Program-made: the position numbers and the translations under genes
Shown here: piece by piece, positions 28,630 through 37,103 of the stretch
Layout of the letters: every line of letters starts with the position of its first letter
Position numbering within the stretch: position 1 is the stretch's first letter
DNA from: Thauera sedimentorum
GTDB lineage: Bacteria > Pseudomonadota > Gammaproteobacteria > Burkholderiales > Rhodocyclaceae
Reading direction: 5' to 3'
DNA: 64,000 nucleotides
Assembly (NCBI RefSeq): GCF_014489115.1
Contig: NZ_JACTAH010000001.1
Location: 1,550,001-1,614,000, forward strand
The notes under the pieces: generated by a model
The model's database searches: none
Told to the model about the DNA's origin: nothing
Seen by the model: only the letters and a program-made list of their open reading frames with translations

Positions 28630-29139
28630 ATGCAGCGGCCGTCCCCCGCCTCGCCCGCCACACGGCCACGCCGCGACCGGCTCCGGGGCTCCGCCGCGGC
28701 GTTGACGCTCGCCCTGCTGCTCGCCTTGCCCGGTGCCGAAGCCGCCACGCCCCTGGCGCCGACCGTCGACCTGTCCGGCCTGCCCGCCCTGGGCGACGCC
28801 TGGCGCGAGGAGAACCCTTACCGCGGCAACGCCCAGGCGATCGAGACCGGCCGCTCGCTCTACGCCCAGGCCTGCGCGCGCTGCCACGGTGCCGAGTCGC
28901 TCGAACCCGGCCCGGCCGCCAACCTGCGTCTGGTCGGGCTGTACTGCCAGCGCCTAGCCGACCCGGAGCTCGCCAGCCGCTGCACGCGCGACGCGGACTA
29001 CTACTTCCGCACCACGGTACTGGAAGGCAAGGTGCGTCTCGGGGTGGAGCACATGCCACCCTGGACGGGCGTGCTGTCGCAGGAAGCGATCTGGGCGCTG
29101 CGCAGCTTCATCGAAGCCCAGCGCGGGGCCAAGCCGTGA
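28630..29139 (+). CDS. Cytochrome c-550, PedF-like, second copy
   Basis: A 169-aa exported monohaem cytochrome c. The signal anchor is SAAALTLALLLALPGAEA, the haem site CARCH, and the methionine ligand HMPPWTGVLSQEAIW. The PALGDAWREENPYRGNAQAIETG block matches the cytochrome at 9515 closely. It has an extra segment YCQRLADPELASRC with two cysteines not found in the other copy, perhaps a disulphide. It is the third gene after the Ca-type dehydrogenase and is its likely electron acceptor. The ribosome site is weak. Confidence 0.9.
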   Translation: MQRPSPASPATRPRRDRLRGSAAALTLALLLALPGAEAATPLAPTVDLSGLPALGDAWREENPYRGNAQAIETGRSLYAQACARCHGAESLEPGPAANLRLVGLYCQRLADPELASRCTRDADYYFRTTVLEGKVRLGVEHMPPWTGVLSQEAIWALRSFIEAQRGAKP

Positions 29140-29176
29140 GCGCCAGCCGGCGCGGGCAGCGGCGTATCAACGCGAC

Positions 29177-29206
29177 GCGGCCCGGGTGCGCGAACACCCG
29201 GGCCGC
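29177..29206. terminator. Bidirectional hairpin between convergent genes
   Basis: A perfect 12-base stem (GCGGCCCGGGTG and its complement, loop CGCGAA) between the cytochrome gene and the convergent lanthanide-type dehydrogenase. No long T-run on either side. Confidence 0.65.
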
Positions 29207-29246
29207 GATGGCCGGATTCAGCCCCGCCGCAGCGGGGCCGGCATGC

Positions 29247-31046
29247 TCAGCTCTTGTGCAGCTTGAACACCCACACGGAACCGCCCTGCTCCAGGAAGTT
29301 CACGCGCTTGGCCACTTCGCCGCCCCACAGCGGCACCGCACCGCCCCAGCCGGACACCACGGCGACGAACTGCTCGCCGTTGTCCTCCCAGGTGATCGGC
29401 GGGGCGATGACGCCGGAGCCGGTCTGGAACTGCCACAACTCGTCGCCGCTCTGCGCATCGATCGCCTTGAGGTAGCCCTCGGGCGTGCCGTAGAACACCA
29501 GGTCGCCGGCGGTGGTGAGCACCCCGCCCCACAAGGGCGCGCTGTTCTTCACTTCCCAGACGATCTTGCCATTGACCGGATCGACCGCGCGCAGGGCGCC
29601 GATGTAGTCCTCGTAGAGCGGCTTGATGGTGAAGCCCGCGCCCAGGTAGGCGGCGCCGCGCTTGTAGGACACCGGCTCGTTCCAGATGTCCATGCCCCAC
29701 TCGTTGGCCGGCACGTAGAAGTAGCCGGTCTTCGGGCTGTAGGCCATCGGCATCTGGTTCTTGCCACCCAGGAAGGACGGCGCGTTGAACACCACCTCGC
29801 CCTTCTTGCCGTCGCCGCCGGCGTCCTCGAAGGGGCTGCCCGGACGGTTCTGGTCCTTGTAGATCGGCCGGCCGGTCTTCAGGTCGATGCCCGAGGCCCA
29901 GTCGGTGCGGGTGACGAAGGGGAAGGCGTTGAGCAGTTTGCCGTTGGTACGGTCATTGACGAAGAAGAAGCCGTTGCGGTCGGCCTTGCCGCCGGCCTTG
30001 ACCGTCTTCCCGCTCTTCGGATCCCTGTACTCGAAGGAGACGAACTCGTTCACCCCGTCGAAGTCCCAGCCGTCGTGCGGCGTGGTCTGGTAGTGCCATT
30101 CGATCTTGCCGCTGTCCGGGTCGATCGCCACGGTGGAGGACGAATACAGGTTGTCGCCCGGGCGCAGGTGGCTGTTCCACGGCGCCGGGTTGCCGGTGCC
30201 GATGAAGATCAGGTCCACCTCGGGATCGTAGTAGGCCGACAGCCAGGGGGCCGCGCCGCCGGTCTTCCAAAGGTCGCCCGGCCAGCTGGCGTTGGTCTTG
30301 CCGGTGATGCCGTTTTCGACCTGCTTGCCGTCCTTGTCGTACTTGTAGCCCATGTGGCCTTCGACCACCGGACGGGTCCACACCAGCTTGCCGGTCCTGG
30401 CGTCGCGCGCGTCCACGCGGCCGACGATGCCGAACTCGCCGCCGGAGTTGCCGGTGATCACCAGGCCCTTGACGATCTGCGGCGCCGCGGTCATCGAGTA
30501 GCCGGCCTTGTAGTCCTCGATCTTCTCCTTCCACACGACCTTGCCGGTGTCCTTGTCCAGGGCCACCAGCTGGGCGTCCAGGGTGCCGAAGATCACCAGG
30601 TTGCCGTAGATCGCCGCGCCGCGGTTGATCACGTCGCAGCAGGGCATGATGCCGTCGGGCAGGCGGTGCTCGTACTTCCACAGCTTCTCGCCGGTCTTCA
30701 CGTCGAGCGCGAAGATGCGGCTGTAGGAGGCGGTGACGAACATCTTGCCGTCATGGACCAGCGGCTGCGACTGCTGGCCGCGCTGCTTCTCGCCGCCGAA
30801 GGAAAAGGACCACACCGGCACCAGGTCCTTGACGGTCTGGCGATTGACCTGCGTCAGCGGGCTGAAGCGCTGCCCCTTGGTGCCAAGGCCGTGCGTCACC
30901 ACCTGGGTGGTGTCGGTGGCATCGTTCAGGATGTCGGCGTCGGTCACTTCCTTGGCCTGTACCTGTACGCTGCCCAGCGCCATCACGGCCGCGGCGATGA
31001 TGCCCGGCACAATGTGGCGGCGCTTCAATGCATGGATCTGCTCCAT
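29247..31046 (-). CDS. PQQ-dependent alcohol dehydrogenase, lanthanide type
   Basis: A 599-aa periplasmic quinoprotein, related to the one at 26071 but of the PedH/XoxF metal type. Start ATG 31046 after AAGGAGGA, with signal peptide ([20 protein letters not shown]). The adjacent Cys pair is in [10 protein letters not shown] and the metal site in [17 protein letters not shown]. At the catalytic site it reads [13 protein letters not shown]: the Asp two positions after the catalytic Asp is the accepted marker of lanthanide dependence. It has its own sigma-54 promoter at 31137-31152. Having both metal types in one locus suggests a lanthanide switch like PedE/PedH in Pseudomonas putida. Confidence 0.94.
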   Translation of the reverse strand: MEQIHALKRRHIVPGIIAAAVMALGSVQVQAKEVTDADILNDATDTTQVVTHGLGTKGQRFSPLTQVNRQTVKDLVPVWSFSFGGEKQRGQQSQPLVHDGKMFVTASYSRIFALDVKTGEKLWKYEHRLPDGIMPCCDVINRGAAIYGNLVIFGTLDAQLVALDKDTGKVVWKEKIEDYKAGYSMTAAPQIVKGLVITGNSGGEFGIVGRVDARDARTGKLVWTRPVVEGHMGYKYDKDGKQVENGITGKTNASWPGDLWKTGGAAPWLSAYYDPEVDLIFIGTGNPAPWNSHLRPGDNLYSSSTVAIDPDSGKIEWHYQTTPHDGWDFDGVNEFVSFEYRDPKSGKTVKAGGKADRNGFFFVNDRTNGKLLNAFPFVTRTDWASGIDLKTGRPIYKDQNRPGSPFEDAGGDGKKGEVVFNAPSFLGGKNQMPMAYSPKTGYFYVPANEWGMDIWNEPVSYKRGAAYLGAGFTIKPLYEDYIGALRAVDPVNGKIVWEVKNSAPLWGGVLTTAGDLVFYGTPEGYLKAIDAQSGDELWQFQTGSGVIAPPITWEDNGEQFVAVVSGWGGAVPLWGGEVAKRVNFLEQGGSVWVFKLHKS

Positions 31047-31136
31047 TAGATTTTTCCTCCTTGGTCTCAGGGTGTCTTGTCCGTGGGTTGTTCTCGCCCC
31101 GGCCCACGGGGTGAGCCGGTTGGCGCACCCCCTGTC

Positions 31137-31152
31137 TGCAAGGCTCATGCCA
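31137..31152 (-). promoter_or_regulatory. Sigma-54 promoter of the lanthanide-type dehydrogenase
   Basis: Minus strand TGGCAT, GAGCC, TTGCA; one mismatch in the -24 box. Predicted start near 31125, leaving a leader of about 80 bases. Confidence 0.8.
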
Positions 31153-31308
31153 TCGTCCGGTCACCTGCGCTTCCCGGCACTTGCGGCCCGGTTCGCGACC
31201 GCTCATGTCGTGCGGATGGCGCAACTCGGGTGCTCCACATGTCAGCACCTGTCCCGAATCGATACACCGCGGAGCACCTTCGCCCCGTGACAACCCGGCC
31301 GGGCGCGA

Positions 31309-31324
31309 TGGCACGCCCTTTGCA
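31309..31324 (+). promoter_or_regulatory. Sigma-54 promoter of the SoxYZ-like operon
   Basis: TGGCAC, GCCCT, TTGCA: exact consensus, about 52 bases before the coding start. It is divergent from the promoter at 31137-31152; the 156 bases between them probably carry shared activator sites. Confidence 0.87.
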
Positions 31325-31376
31325 AGCTCCTGGGCAACAAATGCGCGGCAAGGACCGCGCACCAGGAGGAGACAAG

Positions 31377-32144
31377 ATGCGCATCGTCAACACGATCGCC
31401 ACCGTATTGCTGGCCGGCGCCACCGGACTGGCCACCGCCGCAGGCGCCGATCCGCTCGATTCGGCCCGCTGGCAGGACATGCGCGCGGCCTTCTTCGCCG
31501 ACGCCGCGGTGGCGTTCGACGAGCGCGTGCAGGTCAGCGCCCCGGCGACCGCCGAGAACCCGCTCGACGTCCCGGTGCTGGTCGACGCCACCCGCCTGCC
31601 CGGCGTGGTGGAAGAGATCGTCGTGTTCGCCGACTTCAACCCCATCGTCAAGGTGCTCGACTTCCGCCCGCTCGGCGCGCGCGCCAGCCTGGGTTTCCGC
31701 CTCAAGCTGCAGCAGTCCTCGCCGGTGCGCGCCGCCGCCCGCACCGCGGACGGCCGCTGGCATGTGGGCGGCACCTGGGTGAACACCACCGGCGGCGGCT
31801 GCACCCTGCCCTCCACCGGCTCGGGCTCGGCCGAATGGCAGGATCGCCTCAACGAAGTGAGCGCCCGCGTATGGCCGCGCATCGACGGCGGCCAGCGCCT
31901 GCGCCTGCGCATCATCCACCCGATGGACACCGGCCTGGCCGCAGGCGTACCGGTCTTCCACATCGACACCCTCACCCTGCGCGACGCCGCCGGCACCGAC
32001 CTGATGCGCATCCACCCGGCCGAGCCGGTGGCCGAGAACCCGGTGTTCACCATCGACCTGCCGCCCGGTGTCGCCGCCGGCCCGCTCGCCCTCGTCGGAC
32101 GGGACAACAACGGCAACCGCATTGCCGCCGAGGTGGCGCGATGA
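31377..32144 (+). CDS. Quinoprotein-dehydrogenase-associated SoxYZ-like carrier
   Basis: A 255-aa exported protein, ATG 31377 after AGGAGGAG, signal peptide to AAG. The first part resembles SoxY (VPVLVDATRLPGVVEEIVVFADFNPIVKVLDF) and ends in a GGGC-type motif (TTGGGCTLPS) that would carry a substrate on its Cys; the second part resembles SoxZ (LRIIHPMDTGL, DNNG). This fused form is known beside quinoprotein dehydrogenases (TIGR04557), always with a metallo-hydrolase as here. Its job in alcohol oxidation is unknown. Stop and next start overlap as ATGA, so it is co-translated with the hydrolase. Confidence 0.88.
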   Translation: MRIVNTIATVLLAGATGLATAAGADPLDSARWQDMRAAFFADAAVAFDERVQVSAPATAENPLDVPVLVDATRLPGVVEEIVVFADFNPIVKVLDFRPLGARASLGFRLKLQQSSPVRAAARTADGRWHVGGTWVNTTGGGCTLPSTGSGSAEWQDRLNEVSARVWPRIDGGQRLRLRIIHPMDTGLAAGVPVFHIDTLTLRDAAGTDLMRIHPAEPVAENPVFTIDLPPGVAAGPLALVGRDNNGNRIAAEVAR

Positions 32145-33091
32145 ATCGCCTCGCACGCACGCTGGCGTCCTGGGCATTCATGATGCTGTCCGTCGGCAGT
32201 GCGCCCGCCGCCGGCTTCGACTACCGCCTCGAACCGCACGCGGTGGCCGACGGCGTCTATGTGCTCACCGGCCTTCTGCAGGACTTCTCCACCAGCAACG
32301 GCGGCAACATCGTCAACACCGGCTTCATCGTCGGCCCGCGCGGCGTGGTGGTGATCGACAGCGGCCCGTCGCGGCGCTACGGCGAACAGCTACGCGCGGC
32401 CATCGCCCGCGTCACCCCGCTGCCGGTGGTGCTGGTGATCAACACCCACCACCATCCCGACCATTTCCTCGGCAACCAGGCCTTCGAGCGCGCCACGCTG
32501 GCCGCCCTGCCCGGCACCCGCGCGGGCATCGAGCGCGAGGGCGAGGCCTTCAACACCAACATGTACCGCCTGGCCGGCGACTGGATGCGCGACACCGTCG
32601 TCGCCGCGCCTACCATGGACGTCGCCCCCGGCCGCCTGGAAGCCGGCGGGCGCAGCCTGGAGCTGTTCGCCCTCGACGGCCACACCGGCGCCGACCTCGC
32701 GGTGCTCGACCGCGCCACCGGCACGCTGTTCGCCGGCGACCTGGTGTTCCACGAGCGCAGCCCGACCACCCCGCACGCCCGCATCGAAGGCTGGCTGGCC
32801 AGCCTGGACGTGCTCGAAGCCATCCCCTTCAGGGTGCTGGTGCCCGGCCATGGCGCGGTGGCGCAGGATGCCGCCCCGCTGCGCCAGACCCGCGACTACC
32901 TGCGCTGGCTCGACGACCTGCTGCGTCGCAGCGCCGCCGCCGGGCTGGACATGGCCGAGGTGCTCACCCTGCCGCTGCCGCGCATGTTCGCCCGCCTGGC
33001 GGTGGCCGAGGACGAGTATGTGCGCTCGGTCGGACACCTCTACCCCGCCATCGAGCAGGCCGTGCTGGAGGAAGGCAGTCATGCCCGCTAA
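32141..33091 (+). CDS. Quinoprotein relay system zinc metallohydrolase
   Basis: A 316-aa exported metallo-beta-lactamase-fold protein. Signal peptide ends at SAPAAG. Zinc ligands are visible in NTHHHPDHFLGN, in the DGHTGADLAV segment and the FAGDLVFHE segment, with the last His in VPGHGAV. It is of the type paired with SoxYZ-like carriers near PQQ dehydrogenases and may release a thiol-bound group from that carrier. It overlaps the SoxYZ-like gene by 4 bases and the following kinase by 11. Confidence 0.87.
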   Translation: MNRLARTLASWAFMMLSVGSAPAAGFDYRLEPHAVADGVYVLTGLLQDFSTSNGGNIVNTGFIVGPRGVVVIDSGPSRRYGEQLRAAIARVTPLPVVLVINTHHHPDHFLGNQAFERATLAALPGTRAGIEREGEAFNTNMYRLAGDWMRDTVVAAPTMDVAPGRLEAGGRSLELFALDGHTGADLAVLDRATGTLFAGDLVFHERSPTTPHARIEGWLASLDVLEAIPFRVLVPGHGAVAQDAAPLRQTRDYLRWLDDLLRRSAAAGLDMAEVLTLPLPRMFARLAVAEDEYVRSVGHLYPAIEQAVLEEGSHAR

Positions 33092-34460
33092 GCGCACGCC
33101 GCGCCTGCGCGACCGCATCTGCCTGCTGGTCACCGCGGTCGCCGCGCTCCTGCTGCTGCTCTCCAGCCTGGGCTGGGCGCGCGCCACCCGCGAGGCCATC
33201 CACGAGGAAGTGGAAGCCGCCACCCGGGTGGCCGAGCAGTGGCTGACGGTGCTCGCCGCCGAAGGCGAGGCCGACCCCGACGGGCTCGCCGCCCGCCTGG
33301 TCGCGGTCGGCCGGCTGCGCGCCAACACGCTCGATGTGCTGGACGCCGACGGCACGCTGCTCTACCGCTCGCCCGAACCCACCTACAAGGCCGGGCGCCA
33401 CGCCCCGGCGTGGTTCGCCACCCTGCTCGCTCCCGAATTCGGCGAGCGCCGCCTGCAGGCCGGCGCGCGCACCCTGGTGCTGCGCCCGGACACTTCGCGC
33501 AGCGTGCTCGACGCCTGGGACGAACTGATGCTGATCGCCGGCTGGGCCTTCGGCCTGCTGCTCCTGCTGTGGCTGGGTGCGGGCCGCGCCATCGAGCGCA
33601 TGCTGGCCCCGCTCGCCGCGCTGGAAGAAGCGCTGGCGCGCGGCGCAGACGGCGCCTTCGACACCCGCCTGCCGCGCCACGGCGTGGCCGAGCTCGACCG
33701 CCTGGCCGCCAGCTACAACCGCCTCGCCACCCAGCTCGACCGCAGCCTGCTGCGCAACGCCCGCCTGGAAGAAGACCAGGCCTTTGCCCACGCGCTCAAC
33801 GCCCGGCTTGAAGAAGAACGCCGCCAGCTCGCCCGCGAACTGCACGATGAACTCGGCCAGAGCGTCACCGCGGTGCGCGCGATCGCCGGCGCCATCGTCC
33901 AGCGCAGCGCCGGACAGCCCGGCCTGCACGGCAACGCCCAGGCCATCCTGGCGATGACCGGGCAGCTGCAGGACGGCGTGCGCGCCATCCTGCAGCGCCT
34001 GCGCCGCCCGGACGCGCAGCCGGTCGGCCGCCTGGGCGAGGCGCTGGCCGACTACTGCGCGCACTGGGCCGGGCTGTACCCGGCGATCACCGTCAGCCCG
34101 CAGATCGACGTGGTGGACCGCGTCCTGCGCGAGGACTACTGCCTCACCGTGCTGCGCCTGCTGCAGGAGAGCCTGACCAACGTCGCCCGCCACGCCGAGG
34201 CCGACCAGGTGGACGTCGCCCTGAGCACCGACGTCGATGGCCTGCGGCTCAGCGTGCGCGACAACGGCCGCGGCTTCGACCCCGCGCTGCGCACCGACCG
34301 CTTTGGCCTGGCCGGCATGCGCGAGCGCGTGGCGCAGTGGCACGGCGAACTGGCCATCGAGACCCTGCCCGCCGGCGGCACCCTGGTACAGGTGCGCCTG
34401 CCCTGGCCGCAGTTGGCCGATGCCACCGCAGCTCGCACCGAAACATCCGCCCACCCCTGA
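33081..34460 (+). CDS. NarX/UhpB-type sensor histidine kinase
   Basis: A 459-aa membrane kinase; ATG 33081 lies inside the end of the hydrolase gene with GGAAGG before it. Helix 1 at about 13-31, periplasmic sensor region, helix 2 (LMLIAGWAFGLLLLLWLGAG, about 148-168), HAMP, HisKA_3 with LARELHDELGQSVTAVRAI, and an ATPase with DNGRGFDPALRTDRFGLAGMRERV. Co-transcribed with the SoxYZ/hydrolase pair under the sigma-54 promoter at 31309 and followed by its response regulator. Similar kinases (PedS2, ErcS) respond to alcohol or metal in Pseudomonas. Confidence 0.92.
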   Translation: MPAKRTPRLRDRICLLVTAVAALLLLLSSLGWARATREAIHEEVEAATRVAEQWLTVLAAEGEADPDGLAARLVAVGRLRANTLDVLDADGTLLYRSPEPTYKAGRHAPAWFATLLAPEFGERRLQAGARTLVLRPDTSRSVLDAWDELMLIAGWAFGLLLLLWLGAGRAIERMLAPLAALEEALARGADGAFDTRLPRHGVAELDRLAASYNRLATQLDRSLLRNARLEEDQAFAHALNARLEEERRQLARELHDELGQSVTAVRAIAGAIVQRSAGQPGLHGNAQAILAMTGQLQDGVRAILQRLRRPDAQPVGRLGEALADYCAHWAGLYPAITVSPQIDVVDRVLREDYCLTVLRLLQESLTNVARHAEADQVDVALSTDVDGLRLSVRDNGRGFDPALRTDRFGLAGMRERVAQWHGELAIETLPAGGTLVQVRLPWPQLADATAARTETSAHP

Positions 34461-34507
34461 CACTGAACTCCGCCGGCAGCGCGCCGGCCCCGACGAGGCC
34501 AACCGCC

Positions 34508-35158
34508 ATGAACCAGCTCCCCCTCAACGGCAAACGCATCCTGATCGCCGACGACCACGCCGTGGTACGCATGGGCTTTCGCCTGCTGCTCGAAGGCGGC
34601 GGCGCCATCGTGGTGGCCGAGGCCGACAGCGGCGAGGCGGCCATCGCGCTGTACGCCGAGCACCGCCCGGACGCGCTGATGATGGACGTCACCATGCCCG
34701 GCCTGGGCGGCCTGGGCGCGCTCGAGCGCCTGCTTGCCCACCACCCGGACGCACGCGTGCTGATGCTCTCCGCGCACGAGGACGTGCAGATCCCGGGCCG
34801 GGCGCTGAAGGCCGGCGCCACCGGCTATCTCTCCAAGCGCGCCGAACCGGCCGAGATGCTGCGCGCGCTCGCCCAGGTGGCCCGCGGCCAGCGCTACATC
34901 GACCCCGCGCTCGCCCCGCAGCTCGCGCTCGCCCAACTGGGCGGCGCCAGCCACCCGGGCGACGCGCTTACCGACAAGGAGTTCGCGGTCTTCCTGCAGC
35001 TCGCGCGCGGCCGCTCGGTGAATGAAGTCGCCACCACCCAGCACCTGAGCCCGAGCACCGTGGGGACCCACCTCTACCACATCAAGCAGAAGCTCAATGC
35101 CGGCAACGCCGCGGAACTCGCGCTGATCGCGGTGCGTTCCGGGCTGATCGAGGTCTAG
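34508..35158 (+). CDS. LuxR/NarL-family response regulator
   Basis: A 216-aa regulator, start ATG 34508 (no strong ribosome site, 47 bases after the kinase). The receiver has ILIADDHAVVRMG, phospho-Asp in LMMDVTMPGLGG and Lys in GYLSKRAEP. The C-terminal helix-turn-helix is LTDKEFAVFLQLARGRSVNEVATTQHLSPSTVGTHLYHIKQKL. Partner of the kinase at 33081. Likely controls the choice between the Ca- and lanthanide-type dehydrogenases or the porin downstream; that is inference by analogy with PedR2. Confidence 0.92.
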   Translation: MNQLPLNGKRILIADDHAVVRMGFRLLLEGGGAIVVAEADSGEAAIALYAEHRPDALMMDVTMPGLGGLGALERLLAHHPDARVLMLSAHEDVQIPGRALKAGATGYLSKRAEPAEMLRALAQVARGQRYIDPALAPQLALAQLGGASHPGDALTDKEFAVFLQLARGRSVNEVATTQHLSPSTVGTHLYHIKQKLNAGNAAELALIAVRSGLIEV

Positions 35159-35195
35159 GGAGCACGCTTTCCCTGCAGGCGCGACACGGAAGAAG

Positions 35196-35222
35196 AAAGG
35201 GGCGGCCATCGGCCGCCCCTTT
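35196..35222. terminator. Bidirectional Rho-independent terminator
   Basis: AAAGGGGCGGCC, loop ATC, GGCCGCCCCTTT: 12-base stem with A and T on the two outer ends, between the convergent regulator and porin genes. Confidence 0.85.
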
Positions 35223-35240
35223 CGCTTCGCAGAGCGTCGA

Positions 35241-36407
35241 TCAGAAGAAGATGATGCCGCCCAGCGACACGGTACGGGTCTTGAGATCGCCGTTGCCGCC
35301 CGAGTTGATCGCGTCGGCGCCGGTGGCGCGCTCGGTGTTGAACTCACCGACCAGGGTGACGTACTTGTTGAGCGTGTGATAGACGCCGAAGGTCACCGAC
35401 TTGAACTTGTTGGTATCGGTCAGCGTACCGCCCTTGTCGCGGTTCTCGCCGTAGTTCAGGCCCACCTTGGTCTTGCCGAACTTGTAGGTGCCCTGCAGGA
35501 AGTGACCACGGCTGTCGGTTTCGCCGTTCGGCGAATGGAACAGCGCCCCCACCGTGGACAGGCCCAGGCCCTTGCCCTTGAACGCGTAAGCCACCGCCTC
35601 GAAGTTGCCGATGCCCAGCTTGGCGCCCAGTTCCAGGCCGCGCGCGCTGAAGGTGCGCACGTTGTTCAGGCCGCTGTCGGTGCGCTGGTGGATCAGGCCG
35701 CCCCACACCGAGCCGGGCATGTCGCCCTCCCAGTCGTAGCTGCCGATCGCCTGCAGGCCGGGGGTCTTGGTCTCGCCGCTGCCGATGAAATCGCTCGGCT
35801 GGAAGATGCCGACCGAGGCGGAGAAGCCGTCCATCGGCGCCGTGGTGTAGGTGATCTGCGGCTGGAAGCCGGTGTACATGTAGCCGTGGCCGATCATGCC
35901 GAAGGTGGTGTTGAACGGGGTAGCCGCATAGCTGTTGCCGCCCACGCCCAGCAGGGTCATGTCGGACAGTATGATCTTCTGGCCGAACAGGCCGATGTCG
36001 CGCCCGAATTTCAGCGTGCCCCAGTCGGCATTGCCGAACTGGAAGTACAGGTTGCGGGTGTCGATCTGGCTGTACGGTTCGCCGCCGCCGCCGATCGGCA
36101 GGCCGACCACCGAGGAGTCGTTGTTGATGCCGGGCGCGAAGCCGACGTGCGCCTTGATGTCCAGGCCCTCGACCTTGGTGGTGAACACGAAGTTGATCCA
36201 GCCCGGCAGCAGGCCGTTGGCCAAGGCCGAGTTGGTGGTCGAGCCGCGATCGTCCTTGGCATGGCGATTGACGTAAAAGCCGTTGATGGTGCCATTGATG
36301 TCCAGCGTGGCGTCCCCGTGGGTGAAGCTCACCGCCTGGGCGCTGCCGACGGTGGATGCGCAGAGCGCTGCCGCGATCGCCGTCCGCTTCAAAGAAACCT
36401 TGTGCAT
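35241..36407 (-). CDS. Gram-negative general porin
   Basis: A 388-aa outer-membrane beta-barrel. Start ATG 36407 has AGGAGG, with signal peptide MHKVSLKRTAIAAALCASTVGSAQA. Alternating amphipathic strands run the whole length (for example TLKFGRDIGLFGQKI, GLELGAKLGIGNFEAVAYAFKG), and the last residue is Phe after SLGGIIFF, the signal for BAM insertion. It probably lets alcohols or their acid products cross the outer membrane. A weak sigma-54-like site (36531-36546) lies about 125 bases before the start. Confidence 0.85.
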   Translation of the reverse strand: MHKVSLKRTAIAAALCASTVGSAQAVSFTHGDATLDINGTINGFYVNRHAKDDRGSTTNSALANGLLPGWINFVFTTKVEGLDIKAHVGFAPGINNDSSVVGLPIGGGGEPYSQIDTRNLYFQFGNADWGTLKFGRDIGLFGQKIILSDMTLLGVGGNSYAATPFNTTFGMIGHGYMYTGFQPQITYTTAPMDGFSASVGIFQPSDFIGSGETKTPGLQAIGSYDWEGDMPGSVWGGLIHQRTDSGLNNVRTFSARGLELGAKLGIGNFEAVAYAFKGKGLGLSTVGALFHSPNGETDSRGHFLQGTYKFGKTKVGLNYGENRDKGGTLTDTNKFKSVTFGVYHTLNKYVTLVGEFNTERATGADAINSGGNGDLKTRTVSLGGIIFF

Positions 36408-36861
36408 CGTGATCCTCCTGAGATGTGATTTGTTGTTGCGTCCGCCCGCGCTAGGCGTTCTCCATCGCTGCCCGCGGGTGGTGCTCCGTACGGCCGGCCG
36501 CAAGGCCGTCGACGACGCCGCACACCTCTTTGCAAGGTCCGGACCAGAAACGCTCCGAACAAGCTTTTCGCTACATGTTTGGCAATTTTCGTCTCACGTT
36601 AAGCGACGTTGACGTCAACTGCTGCGCCACAGCGTGACACTCCGGGCAATCCTCATTGCAGATGTGTTGCAAGTCGTGACACCGTCTGCGACCACAGAAG
36701 CATGGCGGCGCATGGCAGGACGGAGGGGTTTGGTCGCCGCGATGGCGCACCGCCAGGAGCGACCGACGCCTGGGCTCGGGCAGCGCGAGGGTGTGCGGCC
36801 TACCACGGCGAGCGCTCGTGGCACCTGCATCGGGGAGCGTCAGAAAGGTGGATAGGAAACC
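36408..36861. other. Intergenic region before the sRNA candidate
   Basis: No gene is supported here. Open frames in it have no family features or ribosome sites. It contains the porin leader and the weak promoter at 36531-36546. Confidence 0.55.
36531..36546 (-). promoter_or_regulatory. Possible sigma-54 promoter of the porin
   Basis: Minus strand TGGTCC, GGACC, TTGCA. The -12 box is perfect and the GG doublet is right, but the -24 box has two mismatches. Leader would be about 110 bases. Confidence 0.4.
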
Positions 36862-36877
36862 TGGCACGCTACCTGCA
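36862..36877 (+). promoter_or_regulatory. Sigma-54 promoter of the sRNA candidate
   Basis: TGGCAC, GCTAC, CTGCA: one mismatch to the consensus, correct spacing. Predicted start near 36888. No protein gene follows on this strand; a terminator follows instead. Confidence 0.75.
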
Positions 36878-36887
36878 TTGGATGCAG

Positions 36888-37015
36888 CGCCGGCGGCACG
36901 GGGGCGAGACGGGCGGATCGCCGCCGCCGGCGAATGCGTGTTTGTCTCCTCTTCCCCGGAATGCGCACCGGGACGGGGGCGCGGCGGCCGCGAGGTCGCC
37001 GCGCCCCCAACTTTT
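36888..37015 (+). ncRNA. Candidate sigma-54-dependent small RNA
   Basis: About 128 nt between the predicted start of the promoter at 36862 and a terminator with five T. It opens with a 10-base GC stem (36888-36897 with 36923-36932), continues with an unpaired pyrimidine-rich stretch (TTTGTCTCCTCTTCCCC, 36941-36957), and ends in the terminator hairpin. The layout 5' stem, open anti-ribosome-site stretch, terminator is typical of trans-acting sRNAs. The stretch TTGTCTCCTC is exactly complementary to the ribosome site of the SoxYZ-like gene (31366-31375), and TGTCTCCTCT to that of the TonB receptor (18220-18229). Since ribosome sites are similar to each other, part of this match is expected by chance. 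No homologue is known to me. Confidence 0.55.
36975..37015 (+). terminator. Rho-independent terminator of the sRNA candidate
   Basis: GGGGGCGCGGCG pairs perfectly with CGCCGCGCCCCC over a 10-base loop, followed by AACTTTTT. The facing gene (pqqE) is on the other strand and ends 89 bases further on, so this terminator serves a rightward transcript. Confidence 0.8.
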
Positions 37016-37103
37016 TCCAGGAGAGCGGGAATCCGCCGGCCCGGCACAGGCCGCGAAGGCGATACGGCGCGTTGCGCCCGATGCCGCGACGGCAGGAGAA
37101 AAC

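Noticed and set aside
36571..37047. Open frames around 36.6-37.0 kb as a protein gene under the sigma-54 promoter
   Set aside because: No ribosome site, no family features, strong GC bias, and a terminator cuts through them.
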